Source: an uncultured Bacteroidales bacterium (GTDB lineage: Bacteria; Bacteroidota; Bacteroidia; Bacteroidales; Marinilabiliaceae). Taken from it: a stretch of 13,657 bases of DNA. Within the stretch, counting starts at the first letter, position 1. Each line of letters begins with the position of its first letter. Below are positions 6,905 through 13,657 of the stretch, piece after piece. Location: NCBI GenBank assembly GCA_934699135.1, contig CAKUVM010000042.1:1-13657 (forward strand). Reading direction: 5' to 3'. The notes below the pieces were generated by a model. It searched no databases, was not told the DNA's origin, and saw only the letters and a program-made list of their open reading frames with translations. Both the position numbers and the translations under genes were made by a program.

Positions 6905-8230
6905 ATGAACAAATTTCTCTCACTCACGGCGCTAGCGGTCACCATCGGCTGCGCGTCGGCAACAGCACAGACCTTTTATGAGCTTCGCTACGTAGGCCCC
7001 GAGGACAAGGAGGAGTACGTGGGTCTGATGATGCACTTTGATGACCAGAATTGTCAGATGCGCATTGTCAACTCCGATATGGTGGCCAAAGACCAGGTGG
7101 CCAAGGCCGACTATATCAACGAGGTGGAGGACAAGGAAGACGCCAACGACATGGGCGTGATGTATTATCAGCCAGAAGACGGGAGCGACATGCCGTTCCT
7201 GATCTGGACTTGGCAAAAAGACGATGCCAGCGACCTCAGCGAGAAGCCATATGTGGCTTTTGACATTGAAAACCCCGACAGCTGGTTCGAGGCCGACTAC
7301 TTCCAAGAAGTATCCATCGCAGATATGGACGAAGAGTATGTGGGTCAGTTCTTCGGCCCCGCGGAGCCACAGTGGAAAATGATAACACAGGGCATAGCCC
7401 TCTTGCGCCAGCAAGGCGGCGGCACGCAAGATGACAACGACACGGACCAAGACGACGCCGTGGCCAGTAACGCCCCGACGCTCCACTTCATCATGGCGGC
7501 CAACACCAACGTTTCTGACATCGGCGCGGCCTGCAAAGTTGACCTGAGCAACGCCCAAAGCGAGTTTCGCGGCATCGCCCACGCGCTGGGTCTCAACTAC
7601 TCCGAAAACATCATTGCCGGCAACAACTACGGCCGCCAAAACTTGTTTGACACGGTGGACAACCTGAAAGCGGCAAACAACGACATTGTGGTCTTCATAT
7701 ACAGCGGACACGGCTTCCGCTTTGACGACCAGAAAGACTACTACCCCAACCTGGATCTTACCGCCACGTCTTATGACAACCTGACGGACAACTACGTGGC
7801 CCTGTCTGACGTGTATAGCGTCTTGAAGAACAAGGGCGCACGGCTGTGCCTAGTCTTCAGCGACTGCTGCAACAGCAAGATTGGGCAGAACCGCCCCGTG
7901 GTGGCCAGCAACTCGCTCTTCTCCCGCAACAACACGAGCTATGACAAGACCAAGCTCAAGAAACTGTTCCTTGAGAGCCAAGGCAGCGTGATTGCCTCCG
8001 CCGCCCAACCCGGCGAATATTCGTGGTGCGGCATGAATGGCGGCTTCTTCATGCTCAGCCTCATAGAGAGCCTCCGCAACGAGATAAGCGCCTTTGAGGA
8101 TACCGACCCCAACTGGGATGAACTGGTGAACAACGCCATTGCCGCGGCCGCAAAGAAAAGCGAGGGCAACAAAGCCTGCGAGAAGCAAAACGGCATGAAG
8201 TTCGTCCAGGTCAAGAGCGTCAACCTCTAA
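6905..8230 (+). CDS. Secreted caspase-like cysteine peptidase (C14-type) with extra N-terminal domain
   Basis: A 441-residue protein. The signal peptide MNKFLSLTALAVTIGCASATA is probably cut after residue 21 (ATA-Q), so it acts in the periplasm or outside the cell. Residues 22-170 form an acidic, Trp/Tyr-rich beta-like domain that I do not recognise. An Asp-rich linker at about 172-186 follows (GGGTQDDNDTDQDDA). Residues 190-440 are the caspase-like domain: NIIAGNNYGRQNLFDTVDNL precedes the strand IVVFIYSGHG with catalytic H269, and the second strand ARLCLVFSDCCNS gives the metacaspase-like D-C-C-N-S, where C322 aligns with the catalytic cysteine. GSVIASAAQPGEYSW and GGFFMLSLIESL match downstream family motifs. 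The start at 6905 is chosen because upstream frame extensions cross a terminator and it begins a good signal peptide. Its stop is 10 bp before the C10 peptidase, so they are probably co-transcribed. Substrate and activity are not proven. Confidence 0.88.
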   Translation: MNKFLSLTALAVTIGCASATAQTFYELRYVGPEDKEEYVGLMMHFDDQNCQMRIVNSDMVAKDQVAKADYINEVEDKEDANDMGVMYYQPEDGSDMPFLIWTWQKDDASDLSEKPYVAFDIENPDSWFEADYFQEVSIADMDEEYVGQFFGPAEPQWKMITQGIALLRQQGGGTQDDNDTDQDDAVASNAPTLHFIMAANTNVSDIGAACKVDLSNAQSEFRGIAHALGLNYSENIIAGNNYGRQNLFDTVDNLKAANNDIVVFIYSGHGFRFDDQKDYYPNLDLTATSYDNLTDNYVALSDVYSVLKNKGARLCLVFSDCCNSKIGQNRPVVASNSLFSRNNTSYDKTKLKKLFLESQGSVIASAAQPGEYSWCGMNGGFFMLSLIESLRNEISAFEDTDPNWDELVNNAIAAAAKKSEGNKACEKQNGMKFVQVKSVNL

Positions 8231-8240
8231 CGAGGAGAGC

Positions 8241-10886
8241 ATGAGCCACAAGAGAACCCTGACCACTCTGGCGGCACTTTGCGCCTCATGCGCGCTTGCC
8301 CTGGCGCAATATGACTTTGCCCCAGGAGAAGCACACGTGCAGGCCGAGACGGAGACCCGAGCCAACGCCCGCAGCGAGGCAGACGCCAAGGCTTTGGCCG
8401 ACTCTTTCTGGCCAAAGAGCAGAGGCGCGGCGCAAGTGACGCAGACTCTGACGCACACAGAGCGCGACTCGGCAGACAACCATCCGTATTACTACGTCTT
8501 CAACCGCGGCAACGACCAAGGATTCATAATAATAAGCGCAGACTCGCGCTCGAAAAAGGTCTTGGCGTATAGCGACAGCGGCTCGTTTGACGTTGACGGC
8601 GCGCCGGAGCAGATGAAAGCCTGGATGCGCGGCTGCAAGACCGAGCTTGGCAGCATTGACCTTACGCCAGACTCTTTGCTGAAAATGGACCTGGGCGAGA
8701 GGGTTCTCTCAAAGGGCAAGGCGCGTGAGTCGCAGAGCTTCGCCTCTGAGGTGCGCCCGTTGCTTGGGAACATAAACTACTCGCAAGAGTTCCCCTACAA
8801 CAACATGTGCCCCGTTTTCTCGGGTCAGAGGAGCGTGACCGGATGCGTGGCCACCGGCGCCACCACCATAATGCGATATCACCAATACCCGCGCCGCCCG
8901 ACAGGCCAACAGCACTCATACCAATGGAAAGGCCGCACCATAAGCGCGACATACAACACGGCATATGATTGGGGCAACATGCTGGCCTCTTACAAAAACA
9001 CGCGACCAAGCACGGCCCAGCAAAACGCCATTGCCAAACTTATGTCTGACGCCGGCGTGAGCTGCGACATGGAGTACACGCCCACAAGCAGTGGCGCGCA
9101 GGCGGCCAAGATGGCGGAGCAGATGGTGCGGATGTTTGGGTTCGACCCCGCCATTGTGGAATATAGGCGCTCGTGGTTCAACCAACAGGAGTTCGCATAC
9201 TACCTCAAGCGCGAGCTGAACGCCGGCCGCCCCGTGCTGATGGCCGGATGGGGTGGCGGCGGCGGACACTGCTTCGTGTGCGACGGCTACGATGCCAACG
9301 GCCTCTTCCACATCAACTGGGGTTGGAACGGCCAGAGCAACGGATATTTCGCCCTCACGAACCTCAACCCCTACGCCTTGGGCACGGGTGGAGGCAAGGG
9401 CGGCGGGTATAGTGACGACGTGTGGTTTTGGGGCGGAATCCAACCGCCGACGGGCAAGACGAAGAAGAGAATGCACTTCTTGAGCCAAGAGACGTATTCT
9501 TGCCCCCTGAACTTCAACAAGGGACAGAACTTCACGCTTACCTCTAAGAAGATAAACAACTTCGCACGCTACGACAACTTCGATGGCAAAGTGGGGCTAG
9601 GGCTCTACCAAAACGGCAAGTTGGTGAAGATTGTTGGCTCGACACCTATGCAGATAAAGCCGAACTATTATTTTTACACCTGCAAAGTGACCGGCAACAT
9701 CCCAACGAACACACCTGCCGGGAAATACCAGCTCGTCGTGATGTCTTGCCACAACGCTGAAGATGTGTGGCGACCAGTCTTATGCGGCGTGTCAAACAGT
9801 ATGGACGTGACCATATCTGGGCAAAAAGTGACGATGAAATTCATCACGGCCGGTCACACATACGACCTGCCGGAGACATCGACCAAGACCGCCAGCCAGA
9901 CCAACGGCGGCAACACAAACGGCGGCAACGCCACGAAAGTGTCCCCCACGCCGCAGCTGACCAAGGCAATGAGCGTCTCGGCAGATGGCGAAGGAAACAT
10001 GACGGTGACGGCGTCGGTAAAGTCAGCGCAAGCGTTCTCCGGCAAGATGGGTCTCTACCTCTATGACGACCTGACGGCCAAGCCCGAATTGCTGAAATCG
10101 CGCATGGTGACGGCCGACGCAAAGGCCTCAAAAGCGACTTTTTGCGGCACCACGAGCCTCGCGCCCGGCACGCACTACGCCATATTGTATTACATGACGC
10201 CAGAGGGCAAATGGGCTAGAACAGAGCCTAAGGCCTACTCACAGGTGGAATTCACCATAGATGAACCCGAAGAGGAGGAAGAAGAGGCTGAAGACGAATA
10301 TGGTAACATAGCCCCAGGCGAAGACGGCGGCAAGAGCCATTATACGCTGGCCGACATCCGCGCCATGAGCGATGACGAGTTGCGCTCGCTCCTGGCCGAA
10401 ATATATGGCGATGAAGAAAGCCAGACTTTCAGCAAAGCCGCGGGCGATGACGAGAAATATGATTTCTCAGACTTCCTGGAACCTGTGTTTCGGAAAGGCG
10501 CGCCAACGACCCCTATAATATGCACCGGCATGCGCCTGCTGACCGCCCGCGAGGTGGAAGCGCAAGGGCGCAAGGCATGGTCGCTCCGCCGAGGACAATC
10601 GGACATGGCCGAGGCCACGTTGCGGAACAACACGGACGATGAGCAGACGCGCGTCATAAGCCTGTCGCTCTTCGATGCCCAGGGACAATGGGTGGCGGAC
10701 TTGGCGGAACAACGCGTGACACTGGCCCCTAGGCAAGAGGCTCAAGTGGCACTGCCGACATTGCTGACCGACATGGCCACGGGCCCATACATGGCACGCC
10801 TCACGGAGGCCGATGGCGATTATGACACGCCACGCCCGCTGGAGCCATCGGCTCAGGCCACGATGTTGCTTCAAGTGACCCGATGA
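8241..10886 (+). CDS. Secreted C10 (streptopain/interpain-like) cysteine peptidase, multidomain
   Basis: An 881-residue preproprotein. The signal peptide is likely cut after residue 22 (LALA-Q). Residues about 40-155 match the Spi/streptopain inhibitor-like prodomain (YYYVFNRGNDQGFIIISADSR), which keeps the zymogen inactive. The peptidase domain is at about 170-400: RSVTGCVATGATTIMRYHQYP carries catalytic C202, GGGGGHCFVCDGYD carries H343, and FHINWGWNGQSNGYF contains the conserved Trp loop. Three Ig-like beta domains follow at roughly 415-530, 572-673 and 755-881, joined by an NGGN linker (554-564) and a strongly acidic block (675-689). The overall length is like Prevotella interpain and Porphyromonas PrtT. 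No clear T9SS sorting domain of either type is visible at the C-terminus. It starts 10 bp after the caspase gene with AGGAG 3 nt before the ATG. A role in nutrient acquisition or host-protein cleavage is likely from the family. Confidence 0.94.
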   Translation: MSHKRTLTTLAALCASCALALAQYDFAPGEAHVQAETETRANARSEADAKALADSFWPKSRGAAQVTQTLTHTERDSADNHPYYYVFNRGNDQGFIIISADSRSKKVLAYSDSGSFDVDGAPEQMKAWMRGCKTELGSIDLTPDSLLKMDLGERVLSKGKARESQSFASEVRPLLGNINYSQEFPYNNMCPVFSGQRSVTGCVATGATTIMRYHQYPRRPTGQQHSYQWKGRTISATYNTAYDWGNMLASYKNTRPSTAQQNAIAKLMSDAGVSCDMEYTPTSSGAQAAKMAEQMVRMFGFDPAIVEYRRSWFNQQEFAYYLKRELNAGRPVLMAGWGGGGGHCFVCDGYDANGLFHINWGWNGQSNGYFALTNLNPYALGTGGGKGGGYSDDVWFWGGIQPPTGKTKKRMHFLSQETYSCPLNFNKGQNFTLTSKKINNFARYDNFDGKVGLGLYQNGKLVKIVGSTPMQIKPNYYFYTCKVTGNIPTNTPAGKYQLVVMSCHNAEDVWRPVLCGVSNSMDVTISGQKVTMKFITAGHTYDLPETSTKTASQTNGGNTNGGNATKVSPTPQLTKAMSVSADGEGNMTVTASVKSAQAFSGKMGLYLYDDLTAKPELLKSRMVTADAKASKATFCGTTSLAPGTHYAILYYMTPEGKWARTEPKAYSQVEFTIDEPEEEEEEAEDEYGNIAPGEDGGKSHYTLADIRAMSDDELRSLLAEIYGDEESQTFSKAAGDDEKYDFSDFLEPVFRKGAPTTPIICTGMRLLTAREVEAQGRKAWSLRRGQSDMAEATLRNNTDDEQTRVISLSLFDAQGQWVADLAEQRVTLAPRQEAQVALPTLLTDMATGPYMARLTEADGDYDTPRPLEPSAQATMLLQVTR

Positions 10887-10895
10887 CTAAAGCGC

Positions 10896-10908
10896 AGGAG
10901 GGGGAGGA
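10896..10908 (+). promoter_or_regulatory. Purine-rich Shine-Dalgarno-like sequence before a GTG start
   Basis: AGGAGGGGGAGGA lies in the 34-bp gap after the C10 peptidase gene, 12 nt before the GTG at 10921. It supports that start for the TPM-domain gene over the ATG at 10972. The spacing is long and such sites are uncommon in Bacteroidota. Confidence 0.5.
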
Positions 10909-10920
10909 CATCAGCGGCAC

Positions 10921-11946
10921 GTGAAGGCTCTGACAGAAGCTGCGCGCAACATATGGCGCGGGGTTCGAGATATGGCTTTGGCCACGATAGCCTTTGCGGG
11001 CTGCGGAGTGGCGGTGTTTGTCGCCGTAGGCGCGTTTCTAGCCATCACGGGCTATGAGGCGGACGAGGCGGAAACAGAGCTGGAGACCTGTCGCACGGTC
11101 GGCTTCACAACATATGCCGCGGCAGACGTCCCCAACGTACGCCTCACGAGCCGAGAGCTGCACGTGTCAGACCCCGCCGAATTGCTCTCCACACCGGCGC
11201 GCCACACGGCGGACAGCATCCTCACAGCACTGGAGGACTCCACGGGAGTCCAAGTGGCGGTGGCGGTGCTGCCATCGATAGGGGACAGAGACATCTTCGA
11301 CTTCTCGCAAGAGCTGTTTGAGAAGTGGGGCGTGGGAAGGAAAGGGCATGACGACGGCCTGCTGATAGTCTACGTGGACGACATCCGCAAGATCCGCTTC
11401 CACACGGGCTACGGACTGGAGGCCACGATGACGGACGTCATGTCGCGACGGATACAGACCTCGGCCATGGTGCCACACTTCAAGGCAGGAGACACAGACG
11501 CAGGCCTTGTGAATGGCGTGCGCGCCGTGAGCCTCCTGCTTTCGGGCGGCGAGTCGCCAACGAGACAAGACGAGGAAGATGGGGACGTCTGGGGCCTTGC
11601 GGTGGCTTTTCTGGCCATCGCGATAGGAGGCGCGCCAGCCGCCAGTCTGCTTGGCAGGATGTGGAGGCGGGCAAGGCTGAAAATGAGGCGATGCCCATCT
11701 TGCGGAAAGCGCGGCGGGCTGCGCAAGACTGGCGATAAGACCTACTACTCTGGAGAAGACGGGCTACGGTGGAGACAAGCGTATGCTTGCGCACTCTGTG
11801 GCCACGAATTCGAGACAAACGGAATGGCCGCGGCCAACGACTGTGACGAGACCGTCAGCGCCGCGGCCACGACAGAAGACCACGAAGATGGAGACTCCTA
11901 CGGCGGTGGAGACACGGGAGGCGGAGGAGCCACATCGGGCTGGTGA
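10921..11946 (+). CDS. Membrane-anchored TPM-domain (YgcG/Psb32-type) protein with zinc ribbon
   Basis: A 341-residue protein read from a GTG start. A basic N-terminus (MKALTEAARNIWRGVR) leads into a transmembrane or signal-anchor segment (about 19-43). Residues about 72-208 are a TPM domain, with LTSRELHVSDPAELLS, VQVAVAVLPSIGDRD, WGVGRKGHDDGLLIVY and the YGLEATMTD motif; acid-phosphatase activity has been reported for some relatives, but the role is generally unclear. A second membrane segment is at about 224-246. A four-cysteine zinc ribbon follows (C258, C261, C290, C293), likely cytosolic if the N-terminus is inside. The tail GGGDTGGGGATSGW matches the Gly-rich Trp ending common in this family. 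The alternative ATG at 10972 would leave the first membrane segment without its basic flank. It follows the C10 peptidase gene after 34 bp with no terminator between them, so co-transcription is likely. Confidence 0.88.
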   Translation: MKALTEAARNIWRGVRDMALATIAFAGCGVAVFVAVGAFLAITGYEADEAETELETCRTVGFTTYAAADVPNVRLTSRELHVSDPAELLSTPARHTADSILTALEDSTGVQVAVAVLPSIGDRDIFDFSQELFEKWGVGRKGHDDGLLIVYVDDIRKIRFHTGYGLEATMTDVMSRRIQTSAMVPHFKAGDTDAGLVNGVRAVSLLLSGGESPTRQDEEDGDVWGLAVAFLAIAIGGAPAASLLGRMWRRARLKMRRCPSCGKRGGLRKTGDKTYYSGEDGLRWRQAYACALCGHEFETNGMAAANDCDETVSAAATTEDHEDGDSYGGGDTGGGGATSGW

Positions 11947-11978
11947 CGAGACGCGCGATTCGTTTAACCATAAAACAA

Positions 11979-12024
11979 CAATTTCTTAACCTATAATCTT
12001 TTAACATTCAATTTCTTTAACTAT
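11979..12024 (+). repeat. AT-rich leader with an imperfect direct repeat
   Basis: CAATTTCTTAACCTAT (11979-11994) and CAATTTCTTTAACTAT (12009-12024) differ by two single-base shifts; the second copy runs into the ATG at 12023. TTAAC recurs four times at 11964, 11986, 12001 and 12017. The stretch 11963-12022 is far richer in A/T than its surroundings, as expected for a promoter and initiation region of a well-expressed Bacteroidota gene, although no clean -7 element can be picked. Confidence 0.6.
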
Positions 12025-12520
12025 GAAACGTATCATTGTTATGGCCATCTCTTTCATGGCCGCACTCCTCGCATTCACTTCGTGCGCCAGCGATGACCGC
12101 ACGGCCGAAGTCGACGAGGCCATCAAGACTCACGACGTGGCCAAGGTGCGCAGCATTGCCGACGAGTTCATGTCTAACGTGGAGAAGCTTGACGGCGCAC
12201 AGTACAGCGGCCTGATCTACGCCATCATCAACATGCCCGCCATCGATGACAACCTCACGCCCGACAAACTCCAGGAGTACTCCGGCATGCTCGGCACAGC
12301 GTTCAAGTACGCCCTCAAGAATGACGACTTCGTCAAGGGCGTTGAGAAGGCCGGCAAGACAACCGACGAGTATTTCCAGATATGCTCCCAGATGATCCTC
12401 AGCCAGGCCGCAAGGTTCGAGTCCGCCGAGGAGGCTGAGCCACAGGCAGAAGAAGCCGAGGGCGCAGAAGAGGAGATTGAGGAGACGGAAGACGACGGAA
12501 TGGACGGTCCAGAGAAATAG
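12023..12520 (+). CDS. Small lipoprotein with acidic C-terminal tail, function unknown
   Basis: A 165-residue protein. The N-terminus MKRIIVMAISFMAALLAFTSC is a lipoprotein signal peptide with the acylated Cys at residue 21 (Phe-Thr-Ser-Cys, a slightly unusual lipobox). The mature part (22-135) appears all-helical, with segments such as EVDEAIKTHDVAKVRSIADEFM and LQEYSGMLGTAFKYAL. The last 30 residues are Glu/Ala-rich (EEAEPQAEEAEGAEEE) and end in DDGMDGPEK. No characterised family is recognised. An acidic tail of this type could bind cations or basic partners, but this is speculation. It has its own AT-rich leader and is followed by an intrinsic terminator, so it is probably a single-gene transcript, though no terminator was seen after the TPM gene 76 bp upstream. 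Confidence 0.88.
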   Translation: MKRIIVMAISFMAALLAFTSCASDDRTAEVDEAIKTHDVAKVRSIADEFMSNVEKLDGAQYSGLIYAIINMPAIDDNLTPDKLQEYSGMLGTAFKYALKNDDFVKGVEKAGKTTDEYFQICSQMILSQAARFESAEEAEPQAEEAEGAEEEIEETEDDGMDGPEK

Positions 12521-12544
12521 CCCACAGACGCTCTGAAATATAAA

Positions 12545-12596
12545 AGGCACTACCTGCGGCATGGCTCATCCGGTGACCGCAGGGGTGCCTGTTTTT
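12545..12596 (+). terminator. Intrinsic terminator after the small lipoprotein gene
   Basis: AGGCAC (12545-12550) pairs with GTGCCT (12585-12590), and CTGCGG (12554-12559) with CCGCAG (12577-12582). The small internal bulge (TAC against GG) can be partly paired. GTTTTT (12591-12596) follows. It starts 24 bp after the lipoprotein stop and ends 18 bp before the next ATG. Confidence 0.85.
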
Positions 12597-12614
12597 CACA
12601 TTCATAGAATCAGT

Positions 12615-13657
12615 ATGAACAAAACATTTACCACCTTTCTGACTGTCGCCTTGGCGGCGACCGCAGCTAGTGAGGCTCAAGCGCAAACGTTTGACTCAAA
12701 CGGCTTTGCCGAAAACGCGGGGGCAGAAGCCACGATTGACCAAAAATATCAAAAGCCCCCAAAAGTTGACGGCGTTTTCGAGATCGCAAACGCCGGCCAG
12801 CTCTACTGGTTCTTTTGCCAAACCACGCAAGAGGTGGACCCACGCGACACGACCAAACAGATATCGCAAAACTCCAACAACGCCAAACTCACGGCCGACA
12901 TCAGGATCAACAGTTCCGTGGCAAACGGAACCGAGAGTGAGCTGCGCAATTGGGTACTCCTGACAGAATATAAAGACAGCACCAAATATACATTCCGCGG
13001 CTCATTCAACGGCGACGGGCACACAATAGACGGCGTATGGTGCGAAGCGGAGGGGGACGCAGACGCAAGCCTTTTTAATGTGGTGGCAGACGGCGGAAAG
13101 GTAAAGAATCTCACCATTGGCAGCGACAGCAAATTTTTCACCTTTAATGACCATGACGCTGCCTCCGTGGCAATATACGTGTATGGCGACATAATCTCGG
13201 TGACAAACCGAGCCTCAATAAGCGCCACTATGGCGGGAGGCATTGCAGTGTATTGTGGCGGCAGAATAATGACATGTCATAACAATGGAAATATTGGCAA
13301 AGATGCAGTCGCTGGAGGGTTGAACTTTGCCGGTGGCATATGCGCAGAGCTGGAGAACGGGATCATCCAAAAGTGCATAAACAGTGGGAACGTGGTAAAT
13401 GCCAGAAACGGAACTGGTGGGATCTGCGGGATTTGCGGCAAGAATAGCGGCATAAGCAACTGCCTGAACACTGGCAATATAAGCGGGCAGTGGTACGTAG
13501 GTGGCATTGTCTGCCACTTGGGAGCAGATGTAGAAGATGATGAACAGCCAAGCGTAGACAACTGCAGCAGCGTGGGTGAGATAAGGGTTAATGACACAGA
13601 ATATGGGGGAGGATGCGTGGCCGTGTGTGAAGGAGGCAACATCTCACACTGTTACTT
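12615..13657 (+). CDS. Secreted GLUG-like beta-helix repeat protein, 3' part missing
   Basis: The frame opens at the ATG at 12615 and runs off the right edge; 347 residues are visible without a stop. The signal peptide MNKTFTTFLTVALAATAASEAQA is probably cut after residue 23, so the protein is secreted. Residues 53-170 follow the plan seen before GLUG-type repeats: VFEIANAGQLYWF, a strand-rich region with KLTADIRIN, FRGSFNGDGHTIDGV (127-141), then ASLFNVVADGGKVKNLTIG. From residue 206 onward the sequence is repetitive, with units beginning GG(I/C) at about 208, 240, 268, 296 and 331, each with Cys and often ending C-x-N-x-G-N-(I/V). This fits a right-handed beta-helix of the GLUG/peptidase-associated type used by surface and adhesin-like proteins of gut Bacteroidota. 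The C-terminus, which would show any T9SS or other anchor signal, is outside the window. It follows the lipoprotein terminator closely. Confidence 0.87.
   Translation, partial: MNKTFTTFLTVALAATAASEAQAQTFDSNGFAENAGAEATIDQKYQKPPKVDGVFEIANAGQLYWFFCQTTQEVDPRDTTKQISQNSNNAKLTADIRINSSVANGTESELRNWVLLTEYKDSTKYTFRGSFNGDGHTIDGVWCEAEGDADASLFNVVADGGKVKNLTIGSDSKFFTFNDHDAASVAIYVYGDIISVTNRASISATMAGGIAVYCGGRIMTCHNNGNIGKDAVAGGLNFAGGICAELENGIIQKCINSGNVVNARNGTGGICGICGKNSGISNCLNTGNISGQWYVGGIVCHLGADVEDDEQPSVDNCSSVGEIRVNDTEYGGGCVAVCEGGNISHCY

Noticed and set aside
6932..7711. 259-codon open frame antisense to the caspase-like gene
   Set aside because: It has no recognisable domain or initiation context and lies wholly opposite a well-supported gene.
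7850..8479. 209-codon minus-strand frame across the caspase/C10 junction
   Set aside because: It lies antisense to two supported genes, has low-complexity Ala/Ser/Val-rich sequence and no family resemblance.
9898..9935. Short GGCGGCAAC repeats in the C10 gene as a possible mobile or CRISPR-like repeat
   Set aside because: They encode a simple Asn-Gly-Gly-Asn interdomain linker in frame; there are only a few copies without spacers.

Overview
The window most likely comes from a Bacteroidota (Bacteroidales-type) chromosome of medium to high G+C. The evidence is a type IX secretion type-B C-terminal sorting domain, a streptopain-like C10 peptidase with its inhibitor-like prodomain, a secreted caspase-like protein, a GLUG-type beta-helix protein, lipoproteins, few Shine-Dalgarno sequences, and candidate promoters of the TAnnTTTG type. 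It cannot be placed at genus level from this sequence. No tRNA, rRNA, CRISPR array, transposase or integrase was seen. Both ends cut through genes.

Left part (1-5078), minus strand. Read in the direction of transcription, the order is a secreted T9SS-sorted protein with a PKD-like domain (3830-5005), a RelA/SpoT-family (p)ppGpp synthetase/hydrolase (1546-3792), tRNA-guanine transglycosylase Tgt (366-1496) and a truncated lipoprotein (1-353). The gaps are only 37, 49 and 12 bp, so the four may form one transcript starting near 5041. This would place stringent-response signalling, queuosine tRNA modification and envelope proteins together. The Tgt lacks the usual zinc-ligand cysteines, and a T9G7 homopolymer tract lies just upstream of its start.

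Middle (5006-5328) is a 323-bp divergent intergenic region with no convincing gene. It holds the promoter of the minus-strand genes, a perfect 7-7-7 dyad, short direct repeats, a possible plus-strand -7 element and a GC-rich hairpin in the leader of nhaD. The NhaD-family Na+/H+ antiporter (5329-6753) follows and ends at a good intrinsic terminator (6775-6816).

Right part (6905-13657), plus strand, is an envelope and secretion block. A secreted caspase-like (C14) protein is followed after 10 bp by a large secreted C10 cysteine peptidase, and after another 34 bp by a membrane-anchored TPM-domain protein with a zinc ribbon. A small acidic-tailed lipoprotein with an AT-rich leader follows and ends at a second strong terminator (12545-12596). 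A GLUG-like beta-helix protein with regularly spaced cysteines then starts only 18 bp after that terminator and runs off the window. The tandem of two unrelated cysteine-peptidase families with a TPM protein is the most interesting candidate functional unit. A shared pathway is inferred from gene order only.
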